A DNA stretch of 64,000 nt from Pilatotrama ljubarskyi (GCA_022385805.1 MU277671.1:876808-940807), one strand, 5' to 3'; shown: positions 1-12,083, numbered from the stretch's first letter. Numbers and translations: made by a program. Notes: generated from the sequence alone by a model not told the origin.

Positions 1-1785
1 CTGCGCCACACGAGGTCTCGCCCCTCGCCCCTGCCTTCCTTGCCACCATTCGGGTTCGCGGAGAACGGCAGCCCGAGCCCGTACGTCTCGTCGTGCAGCG
101 CGACCCAGAGGAAGTCGACCGTGCCGTCGCCCTGGTGGCTGGGAAGCACGGCGAACTTGTCGAGATAGGTGATCGGCGCGACGGCGGGCGATGTGCCCGG
201 CGGGCACTGCTCGCGCGTGACGATGGCTGCTCCTGCGTAGTCGCCGGCGATGATGGCGAAGTCGAGGTCGCGCTCCATGCGCGTCCAGAACGCGTCCTCG
301 TTGAGCACGCGCCGGAAGGACTGCTCAAGGAGCGCCTTCATCTTGCCCTTGTCGATCTCGTTCACGCCGCGCACAACCCGGATCGGCAGGCCGCGCCGGA
401 GCAGCGTCGGGGTGTGCGGCGTCAACTTGCGGTTCCCCTGCAGGAGTGCGTGCGGGAGGCTCGAGCTCACAGCCGGCTTGTTCGTGATGAGGTTGCCGAT
501 GAGGTGGCTGGGCGAGCGATGGGAGACCATGACGGCGGAAGAGGTGGGCGGCATGAAAGCCAGACATGTCCGGGCCAACTCCAGATTCGACAGTGCGGTG
601 GGATGAGCGGCCTTCCACCGAGGATCGAACGTGTCCCGGATGTATGAGTACTCAGACGTGAGATTGATGAGAAGATGCGGCATGCCGCCACGAGCGTAAG
701 ACGGAACACCTCCCTCGCGGTTGATGATCATGAGCCGCAAGGGGGTGAGGTCGATCTCGTCAGGGAACATGGAGGGAGCCTCATCTCCGTGGACCTGGGT
801 GTTCTCAAGAGCGGCCGCCTCACCCATGCCCCGGACGAGAGCGGCAATCACGTCGTTCGCGTCTATCCGGACGCTCCGACAGAAAGAATCCAGGGCGAGC
901 GGTGGAAGCACTGGGATCTCTCCGGCGCGCAGCGCTGAGCGTATGTGGATGAGGTCGGAAGGGAAGGTGTGCGCTTCGGGAAGGATGTAGTCGCGCTGCT
1001 CGGTAGAATCCTCCTCGTCGGGTTTGGGACCGAGGCGGACCACCGCACCGAGCACCGGGCGCGCTTGAGCACCTTGCTTTTCGAGGGCATTGACGACTCG
1101 CATGGTCTCCTCCACAAGTGCCGCACGTTCGCCGCCTTCGCCCCTGGGGAGCTGGTCGTTCTCGACGACAATAACGCTGACGAGCCCGAGCTTCTCCAGA
1201 TAGACCATGCCCCGAGCGATGCTTTCCAACTGTCTGTCTGTGAACGGCGCTTGGATTTTGACAAGAGCGGTGCGCCGGTACACAGGATTCAAGATCGAAG
1301 CCACAACGGGGCTGGGGGAGGGCTCGATATCCGGAGGCTTGGTCTCCGTTTGAGCGCTTACATCCTTATCCGCAAGAAGCGGGGAATGTTCTGGCTTAGG
1401 CGCAGGGGGCTTGGGCGACTGCGGGCGTGGTCCGAAGGACGCAAGGTATGATTTTGTGTCCCTCAGCGAAGGGTTTGCTCGTAACAACGAGAGGATGAAA
1501 TCCTGGTCCAGAGGTTATCAGCAAGCGTCCGACATGCACGCCAATTTGCGGCACACCTTCTCTGAGGGCTCCACGTCATCCGGCTCTGGTGGTTCGTACG
1601 TCTGACGCAGACTACGTATCGTCTACGAGGCGAAGTAGAGAGCAATCAGCCATTCTGCCACACCGAGGGCTATGCGAAGGCGGACGAACAGCGTAGAACG
1701 CCTTGAAGGTCTGCGCAGACCGCGATTGAAGGGCTGTCGGGTTTGCAGCGCTGCGGCAGCTTAGGCGAGCGGAGGAGGATAGCAT
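1..1785 (-). CDS. ARG2: N-acetylglutamate synthase, mitochondrial (3' end outside window)
   Basis: Catalyses the first step of arginine synthesis, acetyl-CoA plus glutamate to N-acetylglutamate, in mitochondria. The ATG at 1785 opens a leader rich in Ser, Arg and Ala without acids (MLSSSARLSCRSAANPTALQ), as expected of a mitochondrial presequence. After one or two short introns the family signature follows: DFILSLLRANPSLRDTKSYL, then an amino-acid-kinase-like domain (ARGMVYLEKLGLVSVIVVEN) and a C-terminal GNAT domain (TYLDKFAVLPSHQGDGTVDF near the left edge). The second intron lies at about 1523-1577 and joins EPSEK to DFILS in frame; the position of the first intron (about 1600-1680) is uncertain. 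From about 1522 to base 1 the frame is open, so the last part of the GNAT domain and the stop lie outside the window. A CTATATAG element sits 53 bp upstream of the start. Identification is by sequence pattern and is firm. Confidence 0.9.
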
Positions 1786-3509
1786 GGTGTGGATGCGGCG
1801 CCCGGAGACGGGCTCTGGCGGGGAGGAAGCAGAGAGTCTATATAGTCCTGAGTCATGAGGAGGCTCAAGGCGATGGCGGCAAGGAAATGAGAGGTCGTGG
1901 TGATCTAATCAGATAAAACTCGTCTAGATTAGATTTCGCGACCTTGGCGCGCTCGGCGTCTATCTGCTATTGGGTGGACGGAGTGTGGACGGCATGCGCA
2001 TGGAACCTCGTCGACACACAGCTATCGGGAATCCCTCGACCGGTCGTCTGCATGAAATCACATTCGAGCGTGCGATGCATGCTTCCACGAAAGGTGCCAT
2101 TGTCCTCTGTGTGTTGTATACATGCAGACGCCCCAGCGGCAGAAAGTACGCACAACAGCGCGCGGCACGCCTGTGGCAGCACAACCAACAGCGGATTCGG
2201 CGCCAGAGCCTCACTTCCGAGGTCGGGACCTTTCTGACGACTTGAAGCACAGGCACAGTACGTACAACGGTCGACACCTGCGTTGATCATGACACAGACT
2301 CCAGCCTGATCGGAAGAGAAATCGACGAAGGAGGTCGGCGGCGACTGGGGCAGCGCTCATCGCTCTCCGACTTCTTTGAGAAGTGGCTGCCGTACATGGC
2401 CCCAGGAGAGACTCTGCCACCTTGGGAGAATAGCGTGCTACATGGAGGTCTCCCGGACGTTGCGCAGGGTAGGTTCTGCTTCTCGTTTCTCCTAGGGTTG
2501 GCTGAAGACTGCAACCTGGGATAAGGTTGACCGGAAGAATACTGCGACGACCTTCGAATAGACCTGGACGCCCCGAGCGACGCGCAACGCTCCCGGGAGC
2601 CGCCCGCAAATTGACCTCAGTTGGACGCTCGTTTGCCTTCCGAGGAGTGGCTTCGAAGGCAGGCGACTTGAGCCATATTCTCATCTTGCCACAGAACGCC
2701 CCCTCGGAGAATCGTCGCTTAAGTATCGAAGACGGCAGTACGTGCCGGGCACATATGGGAGAGCGAGTACTTAGCAGACGCATCCAGCAAGTTAGCTATG
2801 CACGCAGAACCGCCATCGGGCTATCCTTGCGGATCTCATTGCCTGTCGCCAACCCATCCCTCGCGGGGCACGGGGATTACCGGCTTGTTCCTGCGCGGAG
2901 AGGAGTCACCAAGCATGGCAGACGGGACGATCATGGCAAAGGTAAACCGGATAGTGAACTCACTCGCTTGCTGGCGTGATGGCATTGAGCATGTATCGCG
3001 TGGCTCCTCTGCCAACTGACTCGTGCGCGAGTTCTCTACGCTTAGTGCGGTAAAGGCAGTGAAGGCGACCAAAGCCGGACTTCGCGTGACTCGCGGTCTG
3101 AACCCTCGTGGTGAACCTAGCAAAAGCCTATGAGACTGCTCCTCAAGTACAGCACCGTCGAAGATACCCTCCCACTGTGCACTCCTCCCGGCCTGAGCAT
3201 ACTTGTGAGAATATTGCCTGTGTACATCCGTACTTCGGCTGGGTTATCCCGAACCGAGGACTGAGGTGCTTGTTCCTCCTGTCATGCTAGCTGACACACA
3301 CACTTGTCACCCTGCTCGTTGCCATGCCAAAGCCAGCCCTGGGTGGGTTTGAAGGCGATGCTACTCATAGGTATCGCAGATGTAGACCATCTATGTGAGT
3401 GAAGCAGTAAGGCCCGGGTCCGAGTCCCGCCTCTGCCACCTGCGGTTCACAAGGGATCGTGGGCACATTCTCAAGCGCTATGTATTACACCCAGCTTATT
3501 TCGCATAAG
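1786..3509. other. Gene-poor intergenic stretch
   Basis: Upstream region of ARG2 followed by about 1.6 kb without a frame I can support. Open frames of up to 190 codons occur on both strands, but they are rich in Arg, Ser and Cys, overlap each other and lack plausible splice structure or recognisable motifs. Near 3405-3445 there is a tRNA-3'-half-like string (GGGTCCGAGTCCC followed by CCTCTGCC) without a matching 5' half. Confidence 0.6.
1838..1845 (-). promoter_or_regulatory. TATA-like element of ARG2
   Basis: CTATATAG, palindromic, about 53 bp upstream of the ARG2 ATG at 1785. The spacing suits a short 5' UTR. Inferred from position and sequence only. Confidence 0.4.
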
Positions 3510-3591
3510 TCCCTGGTAGTATATCGGATAGTACACGCGCCTGTCACCCCTCTGGCCGCGCGAGAGCGGGGTTCGACTCCCCGCCAGGGAG
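3510..3591 (+). tRNA. tRNA-Asp (anticodon GTC) with a 10-nt intron
   Basis: A full cloverleaf can be folded. The acceptor stem is TCCCTGG (3510-3516) with CCAGGGA (3584-3590), discriminator G at 3591. The D stem is GTAT with GTAC, with loop ATCGGATA. The anticodon stem is CGCGC with GCGCG, and the loop CTGTCAC carries GTC. The T stem is CGGGG with CCCCG around TTCGACT. Between the A after the anticodon and the last loop base there are ten extra bases (3547-3556, CCCCTCTGGC), the canonical position 37/38 of nuclear tRNA introns. A T7 run follows directly, as expected for RNA polymerase III termination. All stems pair with a single G-T wobble, so the gene appears functional. Confidence 0.92.
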
Positions 3592-3592
3592 A

Positions 3593-3599
3593 TTTTTTT
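3593..3599 (+). terminator. RNA polymerase III terminator of tRNA-Asp
   Basis: Seven consecutive T residues starting two bases after the tRNA discriminator base; the usual Pol III stop. Confidence 0.85.
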
Positions 3600-5509
3600 G
3601 AAGACTGCTGAGTAGGCTCGGGAGCAGGCCTCGAATCGGCGAGGGCAAGGGCCGAGGATTGTCTTGTTCTCAACTCCGTAGTATGGCATAGACGTATCGT
3701 TGACTCGTCTACAGCGCTGAGGTTCCCCTGAATTTACCCTTTTTGCCGCACATGTGTGGTTCATAGCCTGAGAGCTATGGGGCTTTGCTACCGTGCTACC
3801 GGCGAGGATGCGACGCCTGCGAGGTTGCCGGCAACACGCGTGAAGTGGCATGCAGCGAACAGCCGTGCCCGCGCTCGAGCCGTTGATGAGCTAAGACACT
3901 CACGCACATTGTCGAGACAGCGGCTGACTGCTTATACATAGAGATCGTGCACTCCTCGCTGAATCCGTCGATGAACAGAGTCGATGTGAGGACGGCCTCC
4001 TGGATCCCCCACGACACTGATCAACTATTGTACTCGTAGATGACAGGGATAACGTACTGTGGAATTCGGGGGTTGATGTTTCCACCGAAGCCTTCCACTC
4101 TGAATCGCGTCAGAGATGCGATCGGCAGCTTCACGACGTAGGCTCTGTCGGAGGGTGATTGGGAGATCTACCGGGCCAATGTTCCGAGACCACAGGAATG
4201 AATGCCTCTCCTCTGCAGATGAGGAGCCGCATGCGGTGTGTCTAGAATATGTGTCGGTGAACGGTAGATTTTCCACCGTGCAAAACGCGTGAACGGCGGC
4301 AAGATTACATGCTACTACAGGACCGGCTGTCCTGGCGTGGACGACTGCGTACAAGCTCATCGCTGTACGTCAATGCATAACAGGCCGCACGCACCGGGTG
4401 CTACCCTCGGGGTGCAAGATTTTCAGCCCGACAATGACACATGATCGTATACTTCTTATGCGTTCCGTGCAAAACGTCGGCCCACGGCGAGGAATGGGGC
4501 AGAGCCGTCGACGGCGAGCATACAGTACAGATTCAACCGCGGGCACGATTAAGACGTGCTGAACGAGGAGGGCTGTAGGAGTCCTAGTACAAGCTATTAG
4601 CGGGAAGGCGCGCCCGGGGTCTTGCTTAAGTAATTGCGCGCCCGCCCCATAGTGCTACGATGCGCGCTTATGAGCCAATTCATGACTTCATAGAGGAGCA
4701 GCCACATACCCACTTACGCACCTGCGAGTTTCGAGCGCAGCCGCCGCGGAGTACGCTCACGCTCGGTGGATGTAGCTCGCAGAAGCGTCGTTACGGGACT
4801 GGCTGGAAGCAACCGCTACCACGCTCAGACGAAGAGGGTGCGGTGCAAGAGAGGGTGATGATACGCATGTTGGAGCAGATGGACTTGCAGCGCCGTCACC
4901 GGACAATCAGTACAATCATGCACTGCCGACGGAGCGACGGCCTGCGTTTCGCGCTGCAGAATTTCAAGCCGGGGTCTGCGACGTGCTGTCGCGGGTGTGG
5001 CGTAAATTCTGCGAACAAGTGCATGAGGCTGGGCGCGTGAGAGGGATGAGGAGGGAGAGAGCGAGGGAAGAGCGGAACGAGCTAAACACTACTTGTGGCC
5101 CGGAGACAGGAGCCGCAGGAGGACCCCGTGGCACCGCGCGTGGAACGAGGATGCCGACCAAGCAGAGGACTCGGAGGCGATGGAGCCGTTGCGGCGCGTC
5201 GCGATGTCTTCATCTGAGAGAAGCACCCCCGTTTTTGTCCCCCGCCTACAGCAGCCCAAGGAGCCACGGCTGCACGCTTGCCGAGGCGGTTCATAAATCC
5301 CAGATAGCGCTGAAATGCTATATCCATCTGCGCCGTTCCGTCCTCTTCTGTCGAGAGCCCTCAGAGTCACTGACTCCTTACCCTGCGCGGACGTCGAGCC
5401 CGTCACCCACCTGCCTCCCTAGTCGCCGCTTCAGTCTCCCTTGCCTTCGAGACCACCTTGCACTTGCTCCTGAACCGAAGTCCGACCTGTGTCGCCTACC
5501 ATCATCATC
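3600..5509. other. Intergenic stretch without a supported gene
   Basis: About 1.9 kb. Short frames on both strands look like shadows: no domains, no consistent splice sites. From about 5370 the plus strand becomes C/T-rich, which fits the core promoter and 5' leader of the small gene starting at 5510. Confidence 0.55.
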
Positions 5510-5767
5510 ATGCTCGCGGCCAGCTCCTCTGTGCCCACTCACAATACCCCCAATCAGTACGCGGGCGAGTCCGATCCGTTCGTCCTGTACGCGCGTTCCC
5601 TCCACGACTATACCCTGCGTCTCTGGACGGAATCGAGGAGGATCGCCGAAGAGAAGGCCCGGATTAAGGCAGCCGCTTCTGCCTCCACGGGCAGAAACCA
5701 AGCCGACACACCTCAGGGTACGGGCAATGCCCACAAACGGCCGGAGACCACCACGGTCCAGGCCTGA
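5510..5767 (+). CDS. Small hypothetical protein (85 aa)
   Basis: Unrecognised small protein. The ATG at 5510 follows a pyrimidine-rich leader and the repeat ATCATCATC. The product begins MLAASSSVPTHNTPNQYAGE, then a central predicted amphipathic helix (DPFVLYARSLHDYTLRLWTE, continuing with alternating Arg, Glu and Lys to about residue 55), and a polar, probably disordered C-terminal tail ending TTTVQA. No signal peptide or membrane segment. The helix has aromatic residues on one face and charges on the other, which would suit a protein-protein contact; this is inference. No intron is needed. That it is a gene rests on the promoter-like leader and ordered central composition; expression data would settle it. 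Confidence 0.55.
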   Translation: MLAASSSVPTHNTPNQYAGESDPFVLYARSLHDYTLRLWTESRRIAEEKARIKAAASASTGRNQADTPQGTGNAHKRPETTTVQA

Positions 5768-6926
5768 GCGTCCAACGGTAGGACTCGAGGAGGGTGGAGG
5801 GGGATGGTGGAGTCTCTGTTAGAGCCTCTTCCTGCCGAGGGTGAGCCCAACATATCAATGCGCCATAGCTGACCTTTGTTCTGACCGACGATCCACAGGA
5901 GCGCATAGAGCAGCAAACTCGCAGTCAATCCATTCTAAAGGCTGGACAAGCAGCGCACAAATTCAGCGTCTTCCCTTCCGGATGTTCTCTTCACTTATAT
6001 TTCTCTCGCATCGCTTTCCATCTTCCGCTGACGCTCTGTATGTATCTGTACAGTATATTTGCCTCATCAGTATCGATATGACCCATCCACCTCCTACTCC
6101 CTAACGACCCTACTCACCGATATAAGTGCCCTCCCAAGGCGAAATCCATCTATGCATTCCATTGGGTTTCGGTGGCGAAGTTGTCAGTACGTCCTGTATA
6201 TCCTGCATATATCGTATTTACAACGGAGAGAGAGCAGAGAAGGAGGCATGAGCAGCACGCCTTCCGAACTACGTTCCTGGCTCTTTATACCGCCTACACC
6301 AAGCCCCGCAGGGCCTAGACCACCGGCGTGACAGGTCCAGGAGCGTTATGCTTTGAGGATAGGCAGTGTGTCACACAAAATCGTCCAAGGCGTCCAGGTG
6401 CAGCGGCCCGTGACGCCGGTCGGTGCGAACTTCCGAGTCCTCTGCGCCGCTGCTCAAAGTCACAGCACGGTTCGACTTGTCTTCGTCTTCTGGGTTTCTG
6501 GCAGAAATCTCAGTGATTTCCCAGGTCACGCCACTTACTCACGGCAGTCTTCTGCTCTTCTCTCACTTTGGTTCCCTTAAGTATGCTGGTGAAGCGGCTC
6601 GCCGATAGCTCCGCGTTTGAAGGACTTTGCCACTTGCGAAGACTGACAATCGGCCTACGCGATGAGGGATACGACTGCCCACGACTGCCAAACCAACAGG
6701 CACATACCTAGATATGATCTGCATGTGACGCGCTGGTAAACCTCGAGGCCGCGACGTCGTTCAATCCTGCACGGCCATAACGATCCCGAGCGCATCCGTG
6801 CCAACCACACGACGCACGTTCGAGGCGCACAATATCCCCATCAGTAGCTTCGGCGTCGAGGCGCGAACGTGAGCTTATTATGCATGGGCGCAAGCACTCT
6901 TAAGGACGGCTTCACCTACGACGACG
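5768..6926. other. Intergenic, 3' flank and upstream region of the sphingomyelinase gene
   Basis: No frame with recognisable sequence or splice structure. AT content rises around 5980-6240. Nothing else seen. Confidence 0.5.
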
Positions 6927-9900
6927 ATGGGTTACCTGTCGACCGCTTTCCTCGTCGTTGCGCATGCGATGGTGCCATACGGGGTGTTGAGTCTGATTGT
7001 TGCTTCAGTGGCGCTCTTCTCGGTCCCTGGATTGGCAGAACCAGTGACGGTCGATGGGCTCGGGCCTTCTGCGTTCACAGCGCCAGGGGCGTTCCCAACG
7101 TCGGTCTACAGGCACTATTATAACTCTCCCAAGGCGACTTCCGCTCAGCCTCAGCCAGTGATATCAGATCCAGTATCTGTGAGTACCCTGGCAGTCAGCA
7201 TGTTCCCCCGATCCGCTCACTGCTACTGGCTCCACTACTTCAGCACAAGATTTATCCTTTTGATTTGACGAACCCTGCTACGCTTCCTAAAGTGAGCATC
7301 TGGGTACCGGGCTCTGCTCCACGTCTCTGATGTTTGAACTTAGAACAATACGCATGACCCCCACATTCTACCCCCGAGAGCATCCTCTGGGCAGCTGCTC
7401 GAATCTGCGTTCGCCCAGGTCTTGTCGATAGCCAGCAACCCAACCTTCGGGTCCAACAACTGTGCACGCTGTCAGGCAGCTCTTCAGGTCGGCAAGTTCC
7501 TTGCGATGGCCGCCCCGGAGGAAGGACCAGCGTTCGCCGTCCGCGTATGCGAGTACTTCAACTTCAACGCGGACTGCGCGACGGAGTTCGGCATCTTCCA
7601 GCTCGGTTCTGTCGTTACGCAAGTCATTGCGAACGCGGATGTCGGTGGCCTGGACGGGCAGGTAGACCATTTGTGAGATTTCGGGCGTGCGAGCAAGAAC
7701 TCACCAAGCGCGTCTTACAGGCTATCTGCTCGCACTTCCTCTCAGGCCTGTGTCCGGCACCGACTGCGACCCCACTCAACCTGACAGGCTGGTTCGCGAA
7801 GCCAAAGCCTAATCCTCTACCTGCGGCGAGGAAGCCCAGTGGTAGGCGCATGAAGGTTCTTCACATCTCCGATATGCATATCGATCCCAGTGAGCCCTCC
7901 CATGTAGTCAGCTCAGCTTGATGCTGACGTTAGAGTAGGATATGCGAACGGCGCTGAGGCGAATTGCACGTCTGGACTATGCTGTCGCGAGAACAACTTG
8001 AACACGCAGAGCCCTAACAAGACGGTGTTCCCAGCACCGCGCTTTGGCGCATACCTCTGGTGATGATACAGTCGCTCTACAACGGGTGATATGCTGACTG
8101 TCTTCACGTAGCGACTCACCGTATTCCTTGGTTATTTCTGCCTTGGAAGCTATCCCGGTCCTTGCGGGCACTGAGCGCACCGGTTTCGACTTCACGCTGT
8201 ACACAGGCGATCTCGTCTCTCACGATCCCGAAAATCAGCTGTCCAGGTGCGTGGCGTAGCGAGGACTAGCACAGGTGATCTACCATGAGCTCATTTATCC
8301 GCTAGGGACTACGTCCTCTACGCTGAAGTGAGGCCTCTTTCGACTACCTCTTTCACGGAAGACTTGACGTGTGGTGGTATAGGCGGTGATGTACGACCTG
8401 TTCAAGCGAATGCTAGGCGCGGGTCCCGTGTATGCTGTACTAGGGAACCATGACTCTTACAACCAGTGAGTAAACCGTTCGAGGACAAAGAATGGTCTGA
8501 AACGTTTCACAGGGCGCAAGATGCTCCCCATTCTCTGGGCGGTGCTTTGGCCGAGCGGTTCAGCTGGTTCGCACATTCCTCGAGCGGGCGACAGCCTTCT
8601 GGCTGAACATGTTCTCAGGAACTATGATCATGTCGCAGCACTCTGGCAGCACGAAGAGTGGCTTCCTCAGTATGCTGTTGAGACTGCGCGGGCCCACTAC
8701 GCCGCGTATATGGTAAGGCAGCAGGACGGCCTGCGCATCATCACCTTGAACACGGATTTGTGTAAGTGCACATTCTCATGTCCCTGCGCGCTTGCTCACC
8801 TGCAATGCACAGGGTACAGGTCTGTGGTAGCACAGGTCATAACTCGGCTGATGATTAGAATAGCATTCCAGTGCAAATTACTTCAACTATATCAACATGA
8901 CGAACCCGGACGTCTCTGGCATGCTTCGATTCCTCACAGATGAACTTCAGGCCGCGGAGGACGCCGGAGATGCAGGTATGCCAGTCCTCTGCCGCTGAAA
9001 GCGTTGTCTTCTAGCCGCTTAATCGAGCGGTTCCAGTGTGGATCCTCGGGCACGTCTTGTCTGGCTGGGACGGAACGAACCCTTTGACAAACCCGACAAA
9101 CCTCTGTGAGTAGCATCGCCCGCTCATGCTATGACGCCCGTACTAAAGACCTCACTTGTCGATAACAGTCTATCAGATGTGAGCCATTCCTCCCTTCTGT
9201 TGCCCCTCTCGCGCCTCGATGTAACGGAACGTCAGCGTGGATCGCTTCTCACCCCATGTCATCAAGGGTGCGTCTTCCATGCGTACGTTGGCGCGCTCCC
9301 AGCGATTCTGATTCACCCCTAGCGATTTTCTTCGGCCACACCCACGAGGATCAGGTCATGGTCTGTCTGTGGCCCTACCCTGGAATTCTGGGTCCGCCTG
9401 ACAGTGGGGCTTAGATCTATTACGCGAACAACGCCACTCAGATCAACGCGCAAACAGCTGTCGCTGTAGGATGGGTACGTCAGACATGCGATGAACGATG
9501 AAGTTCGGAAGAGCTCATTGCAGAAATCCTACAGATCGGTCCCTCGGTCACGCCTTTGACGAACCTCAACTCAGGCTTCCGAGTGTACGAGGTCGACTCT
9601 GGGGTACGCATGTTTCCCCTAGGCCGCGGTGCCTTCTCTCACGACGATACCGTTGGCCACCCTGCGCGTTTCTTGGTGGCGCGTAGACATTCGAAATCAT
9701 GGAGGCGCACACGTGAGTATTGTACCCGTTAAAGTTCAGGGTACGAAGCCGCTGTCGCAGCACCAACGCTAAGGCTTCCCGCGTCGCTCAGGTGGAAGAG
9801 TGACGTCAACACGTTCCCGCAGCTCGACCGGCAGACAGCCTTTGGGCCGACCTTTGAATACGAATACAGCACGCGTGAGGCATACGGCGCAGGAATCGCT

Positions 9901-10303
9901 GGCTGGGGTCCTAACGACCCGCTGAACGCCGCTTGGTGGCACTTGGTCACCGAAGGTGCGTCCCTACACGTTCGGACAGGCGGCTCCTCCCCGCTGCGTC
10001 TGCTTCATCTGCTTGTCCGTCCGATAAGCTGTTGACCTGCCATATCACTCGCCGATATTGCCCGCGCTAGCCATGGAAGCCGACCATTCGCTGGTCACGG
10101 TACGTCGTGCTCCCTTCAATGCCGGCATACCGGAGCTAAGCAGTCTTCCGCTACAGAAATTCAACACATTCCAAGGGAAGAGCTCCATCCGCAGCCCACC
10201 ATGCACGGGGGACTGCATCGCTGCAAAAATCTGCTACATCCGCAGTGGGAGCGTCCCCATCGCCAAGAAGAACTGCATGTCTGGGTTCGGTTCTGTACAA
10301 TGA
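6927..10303 (+). CDS. Secreted acid sphingomyelinase-like phosphodiesterase
   Basis: Calcineurin-like metallophosphoesterase of the acid sphingomyelinase family, which hydrolyses sphingomyelin-type lipids outside the cell or in acidic compartments. I read 22 exons that sum to 2094 nt (697 aa). A hydrophobic N-terminus (VLSLIVASVALFSVPGLA) acts as signal peptide; initiation could also be at the ATG at 6969. A saposin-B-like Cys-rich segment follows (exon 3, NNCARCQAAL and VCEYFNFNADC). Metal and phosphate motifs come in order: SDMHIDP, TGDLVSHD, LGNHDSY, GHVLSGWD, FFGHTHED. The Cys-rich C-terminus ends KKNCMSGFGSVQ. Exon starts/ends include 7344-7661, 8112-8246, 8619-8761, 9792-9955 and 10157-10303. 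Exons 8813-8819 (7 nt) and 9169-9178 (10 nt) are microexons required to keep family sequence. Convergent with the M35 peptidase gene. Confidence 0.93.
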
Positions 10304-10640
10304 CGGCCGGCGTAACAGCTTGCAAATACAGCTCCGCTCGCTGTGATAGTCATGTGTATCGGGGAGCGATGTAGTGTTGGAGTCGTAGTGTATCGTGTGA
10401 AAGGTCCTTCGCCACAAGGTCTCATCATTGGCTTGACGCCATACTACGCCAAAGGTTCACAAGAGCGCCTATCGAGCTTGAGGTACCTACGAGTCTCAGC
10501 ATATCAGCATCAAGACCCCTCAGCTAGGTTTGCAGCAGCGAACGAGTGCTTTTGTTATACAGTCCTCAACACTTCCAAATACACCATGATACTCGACTAA
10601 GTACACCGATCTTCTCATCCAACATTTACAGAGCGAACGT
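10304..10640. other. Convergent 3' intergenic region
   Basis: 337 bp between the stop codons of the sphingomyelinase (+) and the M35 peptidase (-). Holds the two 3' flanks; no gene seen. Confidence 0.6.
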
Positions 10641-11984
10641 TCAGGAAAGCGCAGGGTTGTTCTCAGCGAAGTACTCGTGGTTGTCCGCGTTCTGGATGGC
10701 CTGCGCAGGGTTGCTCTTCGCCAGGTTCTTCGCGGCGCTCTGGCCGTAGACGTAGTCCTGCGTGCCACCGTTGCGCGTGAAGTGGCTCGACTGCGAGAAT
10801 CAAGCATGTATCAGATACAGTGCTGTTGGGGGAGGACTGGATACCGCAACGCCCTACCTCGTGAACAAGGGTTCCACCCTTGGAGTCCGTGCCAGTAGTC
10901 GGCGCCTGCCAGAAGGCGCCGCAGAGGTAGATGTGACCGAAGCTATAATTACAGAGACGTCAGGGCAAATAGTCGAGGCACGGAGAAATGGCGCCACGTA
11001 CTCGTCAGGGTAGACGTAAGCGTACGTATCGGCCTCGTCGCACGTGCAGTCGTAGGTGAATGATGTGAAGACGTTGCTGTTGATGTTCGAGTAGTGGCTC
11101 TGCACCGTACTGTGGCGCGAGCTGGTGTACGCGCCAAACCACGTCGTATAGCGGGGGGACGCGGCGGTGTGGCTCTGCAGGTACCTAGATCACTCTGTGA
11201 GAATACTCAAAGGCAGTGTGTCACATGTGTACTCACGAGAGCGCATTCGCGACGTAGCTCTGAGCAGCAGGCGCTGCGGCGTCGATGCCGGTTTTCTCGG
11301 AAGAGGAGCAGCCGTTGTAGGTCGCACGCTTGGTAACAGTGGGCGTGGGGCGGACAACAGCGAGCTTGCCCGAGACCGCAGCGACATGGGTCTCCGTCTC
11401 GGCGCGGATCTCTACGGGCTCGTTCGTCTCGGGATCGACGAAGTGAAAGAGGTTCGACGGCTCCACAGTGTACTTGCCGGCGCCAGGAAGGGTGAAGTTG
11501 TAGGCCGCCGACACTATATCGCACTTTCGTCAGAACTGGGCGATGCTGCTCACAAAGGCAGACGTACAATCGTGCGTAACTGAGACGGATTGGCCAGGTG
11601 CGAGCACAGTGAATGACTTCTCGTTCGTGCTCTTAGCAGCCTTGCTCGGCACGTACTTGACCTATGGACGAATGTGAGTGTGCTATGAAGCTGCGAGAAC
11701 AGGCACGGGCAAACCTTGACACCGACGAAGCTGGGACTCTCCCCCGCATCCGTGGTGATGGAGAAGGAGTTCGCCGGGAGCGTGTGGAGCGCACCGCGAG
11801 GGTCGTTGAGCAGCTTGAGGGTCTCGTCACCCGTGTTCGTGAGGGTGGTGGTAACCTTCAAACTGTCGACACCGTCAACCGCCTCGGGCCCGGAGACCTT
11901 CAGCGAGAGCCCACGCTCTGCAGAGACCGCTACAGCGGAAGCAATGAGAGCGATCAAGGTTGCACGCAGAGTGGAGGAGAACAT
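10641..11984 (-). CDS. Secreted peptidyl-Lys metalloendopeptidase (M35)
   Basis: Zinc endopeptidase of the deuterolysin/M35 family, closely patterned on the peptidyl-Lys metallopeptidases of polypore fungi that cut before lysine. Six exons (11984-11715, 11661-11568, 11513-11237, 11184-11002, 10942-10858, 10790-10641) sum to 352 codons. The signal peptide is STLRATLIALIASAVAVSA; the propeptide ends with a Lys-Arg pair (TVTKR) before the mature start ATYNGCSSSE. The catalytic HExxH is HESSH, split by an intron between HE and SSH, and the third zinc ligand lies in GGTQDYVYG, the aspzincin Asp. The C-terminus is NHEYFAENNPALS. A TATAAA element lies 94 bp upstream. Intact in every respect seen; probably involved in extracellular protein degradation. 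Confidence 0.95.
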
Positions 11985-12077
11985 GGTGTCGAGAGTTCGA
12001 AGCGCTCAAGGAAAGACGGTGCAACTGGAACACGGAGGCACCGGCGACAGATTAACCACCGTCGCCGAGGTGAACCC

Positions 12078-12083
12078 TTTATA
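12078..12083 (-). promoter_or_regulatory. TATA box of the M35 peptidase gene
   Basis: TATAAA on the minus strand, about 94 bp upstream of the ATG at 11984, preceded by GC-rich sequence. Position and sequence fit a core promoter; inferred. Confidence 0.5.

Noticed and set aside
2211..2979. Overlapping frames of 190 (-) and 150 (+) codons
   Set aside because: Both Arg/Ser-rich, mutually overlapping, no domains, no splice signals; treated as chance.
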